NCBI GenBank assembly: GCA_900465915.1
Contig: UBKJ01000034.1
Span: forward strand, 19,759 to 83,758
Reading direction: 5' to 3'
DNA length: 64,000 bases
From: Hyphomicrobiales bacterium
Lineage (GTDB): Bacteria > Pseudomonadota > Alphaproteobacteria > Rhizobiales > Rhizobiaceae
The notes under the pieces are model-generated. The model made no database searches, was not told the origin of the DNA, and saw only the letters and a list, made by a program, of their open reading frames with translations. This document shows, in pieces, positions 56,225-63,987 of this stretch (the first letter of the stretch is position 1; each line of letters starts with the position of its first letter). The position numbers were made by a program, and so were the translations under genes.

Positions 56225-57640
56225 TTATCCCCTGTTCGCTCGCGCCAGCGACGACAACGCCCTGTCCAGATACACGCCGGACCCGGCCTCCCCGCTTAGG
56301 CGGCCGTCCTGGACGATGGTCTTCCCGCGCAACAGGGTGCGGACGGGCCAGCCGCGGATGGGCAGGCCTTCATAGGGCGTGTAATCGGCCCCGTGCTGGA
56401 GCATGTCGTTGGTCAGCGTCACCTGCCGGTCGGGGTCCCAGAGGGTGATGTCGGCGTCGGAGCCGATCGCGATGGCGCCTTTGCGCGGATAGAGACCGTA
56501 GAGCTTGGCGTGATTGGTGGAGGTTATCGCGACGAAGCGATTGAGATCGATCCTGCCCTTCATCACGCCTTCCGAGAACAGGATCGGCAACCGCGTGCCG
56601 ACGCCGGGAATGCCGTTCGGAATCCACCGGAAGCTTCGCTTGCCCTTTTCGTTCAGCTTGCCCTGCGGATCGTCGAAGCGGAAAGGGCAGTGATCGGAGG
56701 AAAACAGGTCGAAGACGCCCTGCTCCACGCCCTCCCAGCACGCCTCTTGGCTTTCCCGATCGCGCGGCGGCGGCGAGCAGACATATTTCGCGCCTTCCAG
56801 CTCCTCGGCGTCGAGGTCGTCGGCCGTCAGCATCAGATATTGCGGGCATGTCTCGCCGGCGATCCTCTGCCCGCGCTCGCGCGCACGGCGGATTTCCTCC
56901 ATCGCCTGCCGGTTGGAGACATGGACGATCACGATCGGCGTGTCGACGATCTCGGCCAGAGACAACGCCCGGTGCGTCGCCTCGCGTTCGGCGGCGATGG
57001 GCCGGGTCGTCGCGTGATAGCGGGGCTCGAACAGGCCTTCCGCCTCGTGGCGGCCGATCAAATAGCGGATGGCGTCCTCGTTCTCGCAATGGACCATGAC
57101 CAGCGCGCCGGTGCGCCGCGCCGTGTCGAGCGTCGCCAGAATCTCGTCGTCGCGCAGCCGCAGGCCGTCATAGGTCATGAAGACCTTGATGGACGTATAG
57201 CCGTCGGCGACGAGCGCCGGCAGCTCCTGCCCCAGGACCTCGGCGGTGGGATCGGTGACGACCAGGTGGAAGGAGACGTCGACATGACAGCGGCCCTCGG
57301 CCTTGCCGTGATAGATCTTCAGCGCCTCGCGCAGGCTCTGGCCCTTCTCCTGCATGCAGAAGGAAAGGACCGTCGTGTTGCCGCCGATCGCCGCCGACCG
57401 TGTGCCGCTGTCGAAATCGTCCGCCATGACGATGCCCTCGCCGGAAGGCTGGTCGAGATGGACATGGCTGTCGATGCCGCCGGGCATGACATAAAGCCCG
57501 GTCGCGTCGATGATCTCGTCGGCGTCCGTCAACTCCGCCGCGAGCGCCGCGATCCGGCCATCGATGACGCCGACGTCGCTGCGGAAGGTGTCGCTCGCCG
57601 TCACAACCGTTCCATGGCGGATGACCATATCGAAACGCAT
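56225..57640 (-). CDS. Dihydropyrimidinase/hydantoinase-family amidohydrolase
   Basis: A 471-residue cyclic-amidase of the D-hydantoinase type. Binuclear metal residues are visible: His59 and His61 in GGIDSHVHLDQP, carboxylated Lys152 in GYTSIKVFMTYDG, and later His residues in VMVHCEN and VIVHVSNR. It opens the amide ring of hydantoins or dihydropyrimidines. It is the last gene of the ABC/PLP operon, 21 bases after the class V enzyme. No carbamoylase gene is adjacent, so the open-ring product may be used by an enzyme elsewhere, or the substrate may be another lactam. Confidence 0.88.
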   Translation of the reverse strand: MRFDMVIRHGTVVTASDTFRSDVGVIDGRIAALAAELTDADEIIDATGLYVMPGGIDSHVHLDQPSGEGIVMADDFDSGTRSAAIGGNTTVLSFCMQEKGQSLREALKIYHGKAEGRCHVDVSFHLVVTDPTAEVLGQELPALVADGYTSIKVFMTYDGLRLRDDEILATLDTARRTGALVMVHCENEDAIRYLIGRHEAEGLFEPRYHATTRPIAAEREATHRALSLAEIVDTPIVIVHVSNRQAMEEIRRARERGQRIAGETCPQYLMLTADDLDAEELEGAKYVCSPPPRDRESQEACWEGVEQGVFDLFSSDHCPFRFDDPQGKLNEKGKRSFRWIPNGIPGVGTRLPILFSEGVMKGRIDLNRFVAITSTNHAKLYGLYPRKGAIAIGSDADITLWDPDRQVTLTNDMLQHGADYTPYEGLPIRGWPVRTLLRGKTIVQDGRLSGEAGSGVYLDRALSSLARANRG

Positions 57641-57661
57641 CGCTCTTCTCCGTCCGAAGTT

Positions 57662-58939
57662 TCAGCCGGCGCGGCGCGATTGCGCGGCGGTTCCGGTCTC
57701 GCTCGACAGCGCCCGGTCGAGGGCCGCCGTCAGGCGGTCGACCTCCTCGATGGTGTTGTAATGCACCATCGAGACGCGGAGCACGCCGCCATGATCGGTC
57801 ACGTCGAGATATTCGGCGAGCCTGCGGGCATGGAAATCGCCGTAGCGAATGGCGATCTTCTCCTCGTCGATCGCCTTGCAGATCTCCGCCGCGTCGCGCC
57901 CGTCGAAGCGGAACGAGATGGTGGGAACGCGCTTGCTGTCGCGGTTGACCGTCTGTCCGACGATCCGGCAATCGTTGCGAGAGCGCAGATAGGCGAGCAG
58001 GCGCTCGGTCAGCGCGTCCTCGTGCTGCGTGATGGCCTCGAAGGCCGCCTCGATCTTTTGCCGCACGGTCCCGGTCGCCCCGGCGCGGACGCCGAGCTCG
58101 CACAGGTAATCGACGATGCCGCAGGTCGCATAGGCGAGCTCGTAATTCGGGTTGCCGGGCTCCAGCTTGCCGGGAACTTTGTCCTTGCCGTAGAAATAAT
58201 GGTAAAGGCCGTCCAGCTCCAGCAAGAGGTCGTATTTGCCGTACATCACCGCATAATGCGGCCCATAGGTCTTGTAGAGGCTGAAGACGTAGTAATCCGC
58301 GTCGAGGGCCTGCACGTCCACCGCCCGGTGCGGCGCATAGGCGACGGCGTCGACGCAGAGCCGCGCATTGCGCGCATGGACGAAATCGGCGATGTCGCGG
58401 ATCGGATTGACCGCGCCGAGAATGTTGGAGGCGTGCGTCACGCAGACGAGCTTCGTCTTCGCGCCCATCAGCGGTTCGAGATCGGCGAGGTCGAGCGTGA
58501 GGCTTTGCTTGTCGAGCGGCCAGAACCGGACGACGACGCCCCTCGCCCGCAGCCTGTCCCAGGGGCCGATATTGGACTCGTGGTCGCTGACCGTGACGAC
58601 GATCTCGTCGCCCGGCGCAAGCTGGCTTTCCATGGCGCGGGCGAGGTTCTGCAAGAGCACGGTCGTCGAGCCGCCGAAGACGATCTCCTCGGGCCGGCCG
58701 GCGTTGACCAGATGCATCGCGGCGGTGCGCGCCTCGTACAGCGCGCTCGCCGCCGCCTGCGACACGGCGTAGGAGCCGCCGATCTGGACGTTCTTCTCGA
58801 TGAGGAACGTGTTGATCCGCTCCAGCGCGCCCTGGAGGATCTGCGATCCGCCGGCGTTGTCGAAGAAGGTCCAGCCGCGCGCCAGGCCCGGAAACTGGCT
58901 GCGCGCGAAATCGATATCCAACGAAGTCTTGGTGGGCAT
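57662..58939 (-). CDS. Class V PLP enzyme, cysteine desulfurase-like
   Basis: A 425-residue fold-type I enzyme of the cysteine desulfurase-like group. The PLP lysine is Lys223 in SLYKTYGPH, and His119 to Asn123 in SDHESN is a cofactor-stacking motif. It is longer than, and distinct from, IscS or SufS, and no Fe-S assembly genes are nearby. In an operon with a hydantoinase and an amino-acid ABC importer, a catabolic lyase or desulfurase acting on an imported sulfur- or nitrogen-containing amino acid is more likely (inference). Confidence 0.82.
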   Translation of the reverse strand: MPTKTSLDIDFARSQFPGLARGWTFFDNAGGSQILQGALERINTFLIEKNVQIGGSYAVSQAAASALYEARTAAMHLVNAGRPEEIVFGGSTTVLLQNLARAMESQLAPGDEIVVTVSDHESNIGPWDRLRARGVVVRFWPLDKQSLTLDLADLEPLMGAKTKLVCVTHASNILGAVNPIRDIADFVHARNARLCVDAVAYAPHRAVDVQALDADYYVFSLYKTYGPHYAVMYGKYDLLLELDGLYHYFYGKDKVPGKLEPGNPNYELAYATCGIVDYLCELGVRAGATGTVRQKIEAAFEAITQHEDALTERLLAYLRSRNDCRIVGQTVNRDSKRVPTISFRFDGRDAAEICKAIDEEKIAIRYGDFHARRLAEYLDVTDHGGVLRVSMVHYNTIEEVDRLTAALDRALSSETGTAAQSRRAG

Positions 58940-58963
58940 GGGGAAGTCCTCGAGAGAAACGGT

Positions 58964-59701
58964 TCAGTGATTGAGGACGGCGCGCAGGAAGCCGCGCGTC
59001 CGCTCTTCGCGGGGGGTGTCGAATATCTCCGAAGGCGTGCCCGCCTCCACGATGCGCCCGCCGTCCATGAAGATGACGCGGTCGGCGACCTGGCGGGCGA
59101 AGCCCATCTCATGCGTGACGACCAGCATGGTGACGCCCGTGCCGGCGAGCTTGCGCATCACGTCGAGAACCTCGCCGACCATTTCGGGGTCGAGCGCGGA
59201 GGTCGGCTCGTCGAAGAGCAGCACCTTCGGCTCCATGGCGAGCGCGCGGGCGATGGCGACGCGCTGCTGCTGGCCGCCGGAGAGCTGCCCGGGAAATTTC
59301 TCCGCCTGTTCGCTGATGCCCACGCGGGCGAGCAGCTCGCGCGCCTTGCGCTCCGCTTCCTGCGGCCTGGTGCCGCGCACGCGCATCGGCGCGAGCATGA
59401 CGTTGCGCAGCACCGTCATATGCGGAAACAGGTTGAACGACTGGAACACCATGCCGACTTCCGCCCGCACCTTGGCGAGCGCCGCGCCCGGCCCGACCTG
59501 GATGCCGTCGACCCTGACGCTGCTCTGCGGATCGAAAGCCTCCAGATAGTTGATGCAGCGGATCAGCGTCGACTTCCCCGAGCCCGAGGGGCCGATGACG
59601 CAGACCACCTCGCCCTCGCCGATGTCGAGATCGATGCCGTGGAGGACGGTGAAGTCGCCGAAGGCCTTTTTCAGCCCGCGGATTGAAATGAACCCGGCCA
59701 T
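58964..59701 (-). CDS. Amino-acid-type ABC transporter ATP-binding protein
   Basis: A 245-residue GlnQ-type ATPase: Walker A GPSGSGKSTLIR, signature LSGGQQQRVAIARA, Walker B VLLFDEPTSALDPE. The start at 59701 shares a base with the permease stop (TGATG) and so is firm. It is the third gene of an operon that begins with the binding protein at 61220. The importer has one permease and one ATPase, so both are homodimers. Confidence 0.93.
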   Translation of the reverse strand: MAGFISIRGLKKAFGDFTVLHGIDLDIGEGEVVCVIGPSGSGKSTLIRCINYLEAFDPQSSVRVDGIQVGPGAALAKVRAEVGMVFQSFNLFPHMTVLRNVMLAPMRVRGTRPQEAERKARELLARVGISEQAEKFPGQLSGGQQQRVAIARALAMEPKVLLFDEPTSALDPEMVGEVLDVMRKLAGTGVTMLVVTHEMGFARQVADRVIFMDGGRIVEAGTPSEIFDTPREERTRGFLRAVLNH

Positions 59702-60372
59702 CAGCGCTTCCCCCGGCTGAATTGTTTTTCGAGCCTGGCGACCATGGTCACCAGGGGCCAAAGCAGCGCGACATAGATGGCGGCCGCGCCGATCAGCGGC
59801 GTGGGATTGGCGGCGAGCGATTGCGCCTGGGTCGCCTGCTTGAGGAGATCGGGCATCGCCACCACGGAGGCGAGCGCGGTGTCCTTGAGCACGTTGATGC
59901 AATTGTTGGTCAGGGGCGGCACGACGATGCGGATCGCCTGCGGCAGGATGACGTCGACCATCGTATGCCGGTTCGACAGGCCCAGCGCCGCCGAGGCCTC
60001 GAACTGCCCGCTCGGTATGGCCTCGATGCCGGCGCGGAAGATTTCCGCCGTATAGGCGGCCGAAACGAGGCTGAGCGCCGTGACCGCGGACAGGAACGGC
60101 GACAGCTTGATGCCGACGAACGGAAGCGCGTAATAGACGACGATCAGAAGCACCAGCAGCGGGATCGAGCGGAAGAAATCCACATAGATCCGGATCAGCA
60201 GCTTGAAGAAGGCCGGGCAATAAAGGCGCGCGACGGCCAGGAACAGGCCGCCCGCCAGGCCGCACAGGATGCTGGTGACGCCGATCTGCAAGGTGACCGC
60301 CAGGCCCCACAACAATTGCGGCAGGCTGACGAGGAACACTTTGAGGTTGAAGAAAGTATCGATGAGGTTCAT
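59701..60372 (-). CDS. Amino-acid-type ABC transporter permease
   Basis: A 223-residue HisM/GlnP-type permease with five hydrophobic segments and the EAA-type loop AAYTAEIFRAGIEAIPSGQFEAS. Length is normal, unlike the extended permease at 53570. The ATG at 60372 is chosen; the frame extends five codons to a TTG that lacks a better ribosome site. It sits 53 bases after the binding-protein gene. Confidence 0.92.
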   Translation of the reverse strand: MNLIDTFFNLKVFLVSLPQLLWGLAVTLQIGVTSILCGLAGGLFLAVARLYCPAFFKLLIRIYVDFFRSIPLLVLLIVVYYALPFVGIKLSPFLSAVTALSLVSAAYTAEIFRAGIEAIPSGQFEASAALGLSNRHTMVDVILPQAIRIVVPPLTNNCINVLKDTALASVVAMPDLLKQATQAQSLAANPTPLIGAAAIYVALLWPLVTMVARLEKQFSRGKR

Positions 60373-60425
60373 GAAGCAAGGCCCCAAGGGAGCCGGCGAA
60401 GCCGAAGCCTCGCCGGGCTGTCAGG

Positions 60426-61220
60426 TTACTTGGAAGCCGGCATGTCGAAGACGGCGACGGTCGACGTGTCCTTCTCGGCCTTGGCCCCGAACCAGGTTTC
60501 GTGCAGCTTCGCGATGTAGCCCTCGCCCTTGAGCGTGGTGATGACGGCGTTGACCTGCGCGGCGAGCGGAGCGCCCTTCTTGAACATCATCGAATATTTT
60601 TCGCCGGTGGGAATGCGCTCCACCACCTTCAGGTCGGGCTTGTCCTTGACATAATAGAGAAGCGCCGGAATGTCGCTGATATAGCCGTCGATGCGGCCGG
60701 CGGCGAGATCGAGCATGGCGGGGGACAGCCCCTCGAAGCGGCGGATTTCGCCGAACTTGTACTCCGCCTTGTGCTTGTCGGCCCACATGTCGCCGGTGGA
60801 GCCGGTGTCGACGCCGACGACCTTGCCTTCCATGCCCTTGAGGCCGGTGATCCCCGACGACGCCGTGACGGTGAGCGACTGGTCGCTGTCGTAATAGGGC
60901 TGGGCGAAGGAGACGGATTCCAGGCGCTTGTCGGTGATGGTGATCGAGGAGATGCCGATATCGATGCGGCCCGACTGGACGGCGGAGAACAGGCCGTTGA
61001 ACGGCGTGTTGACGAATTCGACCGACTTGTTGAGGCGCTTGCCGATCTCGTTGACGAGGTCGACCTCGAAACCGACGACCTTGCCGTCGGCGTCCTGAAA
61101 CTCCCAGGGCACGTTGCCGATATTGGCGCCGACGGTCAGGTCCGCCGCATGCGCGGCGACGACGCCGGCCAAGGCGCAGGCGGCGGACAGCGCGACGGCT
61201 TTGAATTTCGATGCGAGCAT
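60426..61220 (-). CDS. Amino-acid-type ABC transporter binding protein
   Basis: A 264-residue class II periplasmic binding protein with signal peptide about 1-25 (ending VVAAHA). It opens with the typical TVGANIGNVPWEFQDADGKVVGFEVDL pattern and has SGRIDIGISSITIT. It lacks a clear carboxylate-binding Arg motif that I could assign, so the ligand is open. First gene of the operon; a 33-base operator lies 39-71 bases before its start. Confidence 0.9.
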   Translation of the reverse strand: MLASKFKAVALSAACALAGVVAAHAADLTVGANIGNVPWEFQDADGKVVGFEVDLVNEIGKRLNKSVEFVNTPFNGLFSAVQSGRIDIGISSITITDKRLESVSFAQPYYDSDQSLTVTASSGITGLKGMEGKVVGVDTGSTGDMWADKHKAEYKFGEIRRFEGLSPAMLDLAAGRIDGYISDIPALLYYVKDKPDLKVVERIPTGEKYSMMFKKGAPLAAQVNAVITTLKGEGYIAKLHETWFGAKAEKDTSTVAVFDMPASK

Positions 61221-61258
61221 GATGGTTCCCCTTGCTTTTTGATTTCGGCTTCTTTTAA

Positions 61259-61291
61259 TTTGGTCATACTGGTCTGACCAGTTAGACCAAA
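61259..61291. promoter_or_regulatory. 33-base GntR-type palindromic operator
   Basis: A palindrome centred on 61275. The inner part ACTGGTC-T-GACCAGT (61268-61282) is perfect. The outer parts TTTGGTC and GACCAAA (61259-61265, 61285-61291) are also mutually complementary; only two base pairs of the 16-base arms fail (61266-61267). It is two nested TGGT-N-ACCA sites, the FadR/PdhR-type consensus, and lies between the binding-protein gene and the divergent GntR gene. Confidence 0.75.
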
Positions 61292-61380
61292 AAAGCATGG
61301 CTCTTTCCGCTTTGCAAGATCGACGATGAAAAATAGATTTGAGCGCCGGCCGCTGTCGGGGCCTGACGAAGAGGATGAGA

Positions 61381-62070
61381 ATGCTCAACAGAACGCTTGT
61401 TCCCCAATCGGTAGCGCATGAAATTCAGGCTATGATCACGGACGGAACGCTGAAGCCGGGCGACAAGATTCCGTCCCAGCGCGAGTTCTCGCAAAAATTC
61501 GGCATCAGCCGCGCTTCGCTGCGCGAGGCGCTGCTGACGCTGGAGACGCTCGGCCTCTTGAAGACCGAAGCCGGCCGGGGCACCTTCGTCGTCGGCCCGC
61601 CGCAGGGACAGGCGGGACATATGGCGCCGTGGCGCTATTCGGAAAGCCATTCCGTTTTCGACGTGTTCCAGACCCGCATCATGCTCGAGGGAGAGATAGC
61701 GCGGCTGGCCGCCGGCCGCGTGACCCAGCTCCAGCTCGAGCAGATGGAAAACGCCACCTGCGCGATGGAGGAAAGCTGGGCCCGCCTGGACCGGCTGGCG
61801 AATGTCGAGGCCGACCTGGAGTTCCACGGCGTCATCGTCTCCGCCTGCTCCAACGCGATGCTGCGCACGCTCTATGAAACCATGCGCGACCAACTGGCCG
61901 AAACCCAGCGCCAGCCGATCCCCATCACCAATCCGCAGCGCATGAAGGAATCGATCGCCGAACACCGCCGCATCATCGCAGCGCTGGCCGCCAACGACGG
62001 CCCCGCCGCTCGGCGCGAAATGCAAACGCACATCCGCAACACGGCGCAATGCGCCGGGCTCGCGCCTTGA
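61381..62070 (+). CDS. GntR-family regulator (FadR type)
   Basis: A 229-residue regulator: winged helix about 28-60 (KIPSQREFSQKFGISRASLREALLTLE) and FCD ligand domain. The start MLNRTLV is preferred because GAAGAGG sits 6 bases ahead; an ATG two codons earlier and a more upstream start are possible. It is divergent from the importer/hydantoinase operon with the nested palindrome between, so it almost certainly controls that operon and itself. Confidence 0.88.
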   Translation: MLNRTLVPQSVAHEIQAMITDGTLKPGDKIPSQREFSQKFGISRASLREALLTLETLGLLKTEAGRGTFVVGPPQGQAGHMAPWRYSESHSVFDVFQTRIMLEGEIARLAAGRVTQLQLEQMENATCAMEESWARLDRLANVEADLEFHGVIVSACSNAMLRTLYETMRDQLAETQRQPIPITNPQRMKESIAEHRRIIAALAANDGPAARREMQTHIRNTAQCAGLAP

Positions 62071-62105
62071 AGCCGATGACCGCGGTGAAACGGAACCCAT
62101 CGGCT
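62071..62105 (+). terminator. Weak hairpin after the GntR gene
   Basis: Arms AGCCGATG and CATCGGCT separated by 19 bases, starting one base after the GntR stop codon. There is no T-run, and the loop is large, so it is only a weak terminator candidate. The remaining bases to 62213 show nothing else. Confidence 0.3.
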
Positions 62106-62213
62106 GTACCGTGATTTAGCCCATTATCGCAGCGGAAACCAGGCGACCGCCGACGTTGAAAGCGACGTCACAAACAACTGGTCACTGATATCCGTCAGCC
62201 GCCACAAATGGCT

Positions 62214-62891
62214 TCAATAAGCAGGGATCATCTCGTCACGAACGGCGGTTACGCCAGGAACGCCTTCGACCAGAGCAATCAGCCCCTGGCGCTCCGAAGG
62301 CGAGCCGACCAAACCCCATATACGAGCTTCGCCGTTGGAAACGGTTATGTTTCGATCGCCGAAATCCGTCCAGGCCTGTTGCTCCGCCAAGCGCGAAAGA
62401 ATCTCAAGCCGGGCGGCGCGGTCCGTTTCCGAAGGCTGCATCTGCGCAGGCGATGCGGCGAGCGCCTGCACGAGATTCGACCGACTGACGACGCCGACGA
62501 GCTTCCCATCTTCGTCGATGATCGGAACCCGCTTTATCCGATGGCGTTCGAGCAAATTCGCAATCTCCTGGAGCGAGGTTTCCTCAGTCGCCGAAACGAT
62601 CTCCCGCGACATAAGATCCGCAACCGTCCCGCCATACGATTTGGCGAAATCCTCAGCCAGAATCGCGCCAGGAGTAACAGCCTCCAGCCACCACGGACGC
62701 TGCTTCTGCGTACCGATCTCCGCGCGCCGCATCAGATCAGCCTCGCTGATGACGCCGACCACCTTGCCGCTGTCGTCGACCACCGGCAAAGCGCTCACAT
62801 CTTTCTCAGCCAGCAACTTCGCCGCCTCGCCGACACTGGCTTCGGGCCGGATAACAACGACATTACGGGTCATGACATCGGAAGCTTGCAT
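62214..62891 (-). CDS. CBS-pair protein with C-terminal BON domain
   Basis: A 225-residue protein with two CBS domains (about 1-60 and 90-145, with VSALPVVDDSGKVVGVISEADL and KRVPIIDEDGKLVGVVSRSNL) and a BON domain (about 155-225). CBS pairs bind adenosine nucleotides; the BON part usually binds phospholipid or protein. There is no signal peptide. Role unknown; such proteins are widespread in alphaproteobacteria. The start MQASDVMTRN is chosen because that is the normal CBS opening; ten codons of open frame lie upstream. Confidence 0.88.
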   Translation of the reverse strand: MQASDVMTRNVVVIRPEASVGEAAKLLAEKDVSALPVVDDSGKVVGVISEADLMRRAEIGTQKQRPWWLEAVTPGAILAEDFAKSYGGTVADLMSREIVSATEETSLQEIANLLERHRIKRVPIIDEDGKLVGVVSRSNLVQALAASPAQMQPSETDRAARLEILSRLAEQQAWTDFGDRNITVSNGEARIWGLVGSPSERQGLIALVEGVPGVTAVRDEMIPAY

Positions 62892-62982
62892 TGAAGAACC
62901 CCAGCCGATTGGAAACGCCAAGCGTTTCTGTACATCTGCCCAATTCTACAACCTCGTTGCGACACCCTTGTGACGATCCACA

Positions 62983-63243
62983 ATGGGAAGCGTTGCGGCT
63001 CATTCATCCATGAAGGATCTGGCGGTGCTGGAGGCCCGCTGGCTTACTGTCCGGCAGGAGCTGGAGAAATTCAGTGATGAGCAGCCGCTTCGCCTGCATT
63101 CGAGCCTCAGCAAGATCTATCGCAAAAAGGTCGCGGAACTAACCCAAGCCCTCAATGTCGATGAGACGTCCTGCCTTGCAGCTACAGAGGCTCTACACGA
63201 CCTTCTCAGCACGCTCCGGCTGACGCCTGATGACGGAGGCTAG
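62983..63243 (+). CDS. Hypothetical helical protein, 86 residues
   Basis: I do not recognise it. It is 86 residues, rich in Leu, Glu and Lys, and predicted to be largely helical (for example LEARWLTVRQELEKF and SSLSKIYRKKVAELTQAL). It has no Cys-rich or membrane segment. It is divergent from the CBS-BON gene. No strong ribosome site precedes ATG 62983; the ATG at 63010 is an alternative. Amino-acid makeup looks protein-like, so it may be real. Confidence 0.45.
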   Translation: MGSVAAHSSMKDLAVLEARWLTVRQELEKFSDEQPLRLHSSLSKIYRKKVAELTQALNVDETSCLAATEALHDLLSTLRLTPDDGG

Positions 63244-63306
63244 TCGCGTATCGAGCTGGTCGGGGAGCTCGGCGCAATCCTGCTTCTGTCTGAAGCGGCC
63301 AACAAA

Positions 63307-63335
63307 AAGCCCCGGCGCTGATGCGTCCGGGGCTT
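63307..63335 (-). terminator. Terminator-like hairpin
   Basis: Arms AAGCCCCGG and CCGGGGCTT with an 11-base loop. On the minus strand it is followed by TTTTTGTT, the form of an intrinsic terminator, yet no minus-strand gene is seen entering from the right. On the plus strand it lies 63 bases after the small ORF and is followed only by TATATG. Confidence 0.5.
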
Positions 63336-63368
63336 ATATGTATTCACTGGTTGCGGGGGCAGGCTTTC

Positions 63369-63399
63369 ATCTTTACTTGCGCTCAGAGCAAGTAAAGAT
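63369..63399. repeat. Perfect 12-base inverted repeat
   Basis: ATCTTTACTTGC (63369-63380) and its exact complement GCAAGTAAAGAT (63388-63399), separated by seven bases. The arms are AT-rich and lack a T-run. It could be a regulator site, a small-RNA hairpin or a mobile-element scar; nothing in the sequence settles which. Confidence 0.6.
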
Positions 63400-63645
63400 A
63401 GTTGCAGGCTCCGTCCACCAATTTGAACCACGAATGAATTTAAAATTTATGGCCGAACTGGCACAGAAATTCAAACCTGAGGGCGTGTGCCATCAAGACG
63501 GCGCACTCTTTGTGGCAACGGCCTGACAGTCGATTAGAAGTTCGCCGGCACAAACGGCAAACAAAAGTAATTGCCCCTCTCCTTCTCTCAAGCGAGGGGC
63601 TTGGAAGTGACCGGATTGGGGCCTGAAGCTGACGGTCTGATCGTG

Positions 63646-63723
63646 ATGAATGAGCTCCAACTAGCGGCCGTTATGGTTGCGACCTACTGTTCCGCGCCAC
63701 TGTCACCGTTGCGAGATTACTGA
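63646..63723 (+). CDS. Possible 25-residue peptide frame
   Basis: A 25-codon frame (MNELQLAAVMVATYC, then a short polar end) whose stop overlaps the ATG of the next tiny frame as TGATG. It could start earlier at GTG 63607, giving 38 residues. No clear ribosome site. The exact stop-start overlap is the only reason to list it. Function unknown. Confidence 0.25.
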   Translation: MNELQLAAVMVATYCSAPLSPLRDY

Positions 63724-63818
63724 TGTGGATTGCAAGCATCGGTGTGATGGGATTCTTCCTGTGGTTGCTGGCGGCCTACGCTCTCGGCAAGGGCTTAGAC
63801 TGGCAAGGCTTTTGGTGA
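63723..63818 (+). CDS. Possible 31-residue membrane peptide
   Basis: A 31-codon frame encoding one hydrophobic helix (IASIGVMGFFLWLLAAYALG) followed by KGLDWQGFW. It overlaps the previous tiny frame by the TGATG signature. The composition is that of a real single-pass peptide, but the ribosome site is poor. It lies 88 bases before the patatin-like fragment. Confidence 0.35.
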   Translation: MWIASIGVMGFFLWLLAAYALGKGLDWQGFW

Positions 63819-63906
63819 GTAGCTGATCCGTTTATGAACATAGAGGGAACAGAGCTTGTAACCGCTCCCGACTCTCCGTATATTACCGGCGGGCGGAGAT
63901 GAATAC

Positions 63907-63987
63907 GTGAACACGAAGAACAAGCCCGGTCCTTTCCGGGTGCTTTGCATTGATGGCGGTGGCATGCGCGGCATCTACAGTGTGTGA
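63907..63987 (+). pseudogene. Start of a patatin-like phospholipase, interrupted by a stop codon
   Basis: From GTG 63907 the frame reads 26 codons, including FRVLCIDGGGMRGIYSV, then TGA at 63985-63987. The DGGGMRG segment is the oxyanion-hole motif that begins patatin-like phospholipases; the form LCIDGGGMRGIY is close to that of CapV-type effectors of CBASS anti-phage operons and to bacterial patatins in general. GGAG lies 8 bases before the GTG. An ATG at 63899 gives only three codons. The stop comes well before the catalytic GxSxG, so the gene is broken here, or continues in another frame beyond the edge. Only 13 bases follow in the window. Confidence 0.6.

Larger units (their letters stand above)
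63244..63906. other. Orphan region with hairpins and very small frames
   Basis: About 660 bases with lower GC than the rest of the window and no recognised gene. It contains a terminator-like hairpin at 63307-63335, a perfect 12-base inverted repeat at 63369-63399 and two overlapping tiny frames at 63646-63818. A 98-codon frame (63230-63526) overlaps both hairpins and has no ribosome site, so I do not call it. No tRNA or obvious transposase fragment is seen. Confidence 0.5.

Noticed and set aside
63230..63526. A 98-codon plus-strand frame
   Set aside because: It overlaps the end of the small ORF, runs through a terminator hairpin and the 12-base inverted repeat, and has no ribosome site. The last 30 residues look slightly protein-like, but this is not enough to call a gene.
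63985..63987. TGA in the patatin-like frame as a selenocysteine codon
   Set aside because: Patatins do not use selenocysteine, no SECIS-like hairpin can be judged in the 13 bases left, and a broken frame is the simpler reading.
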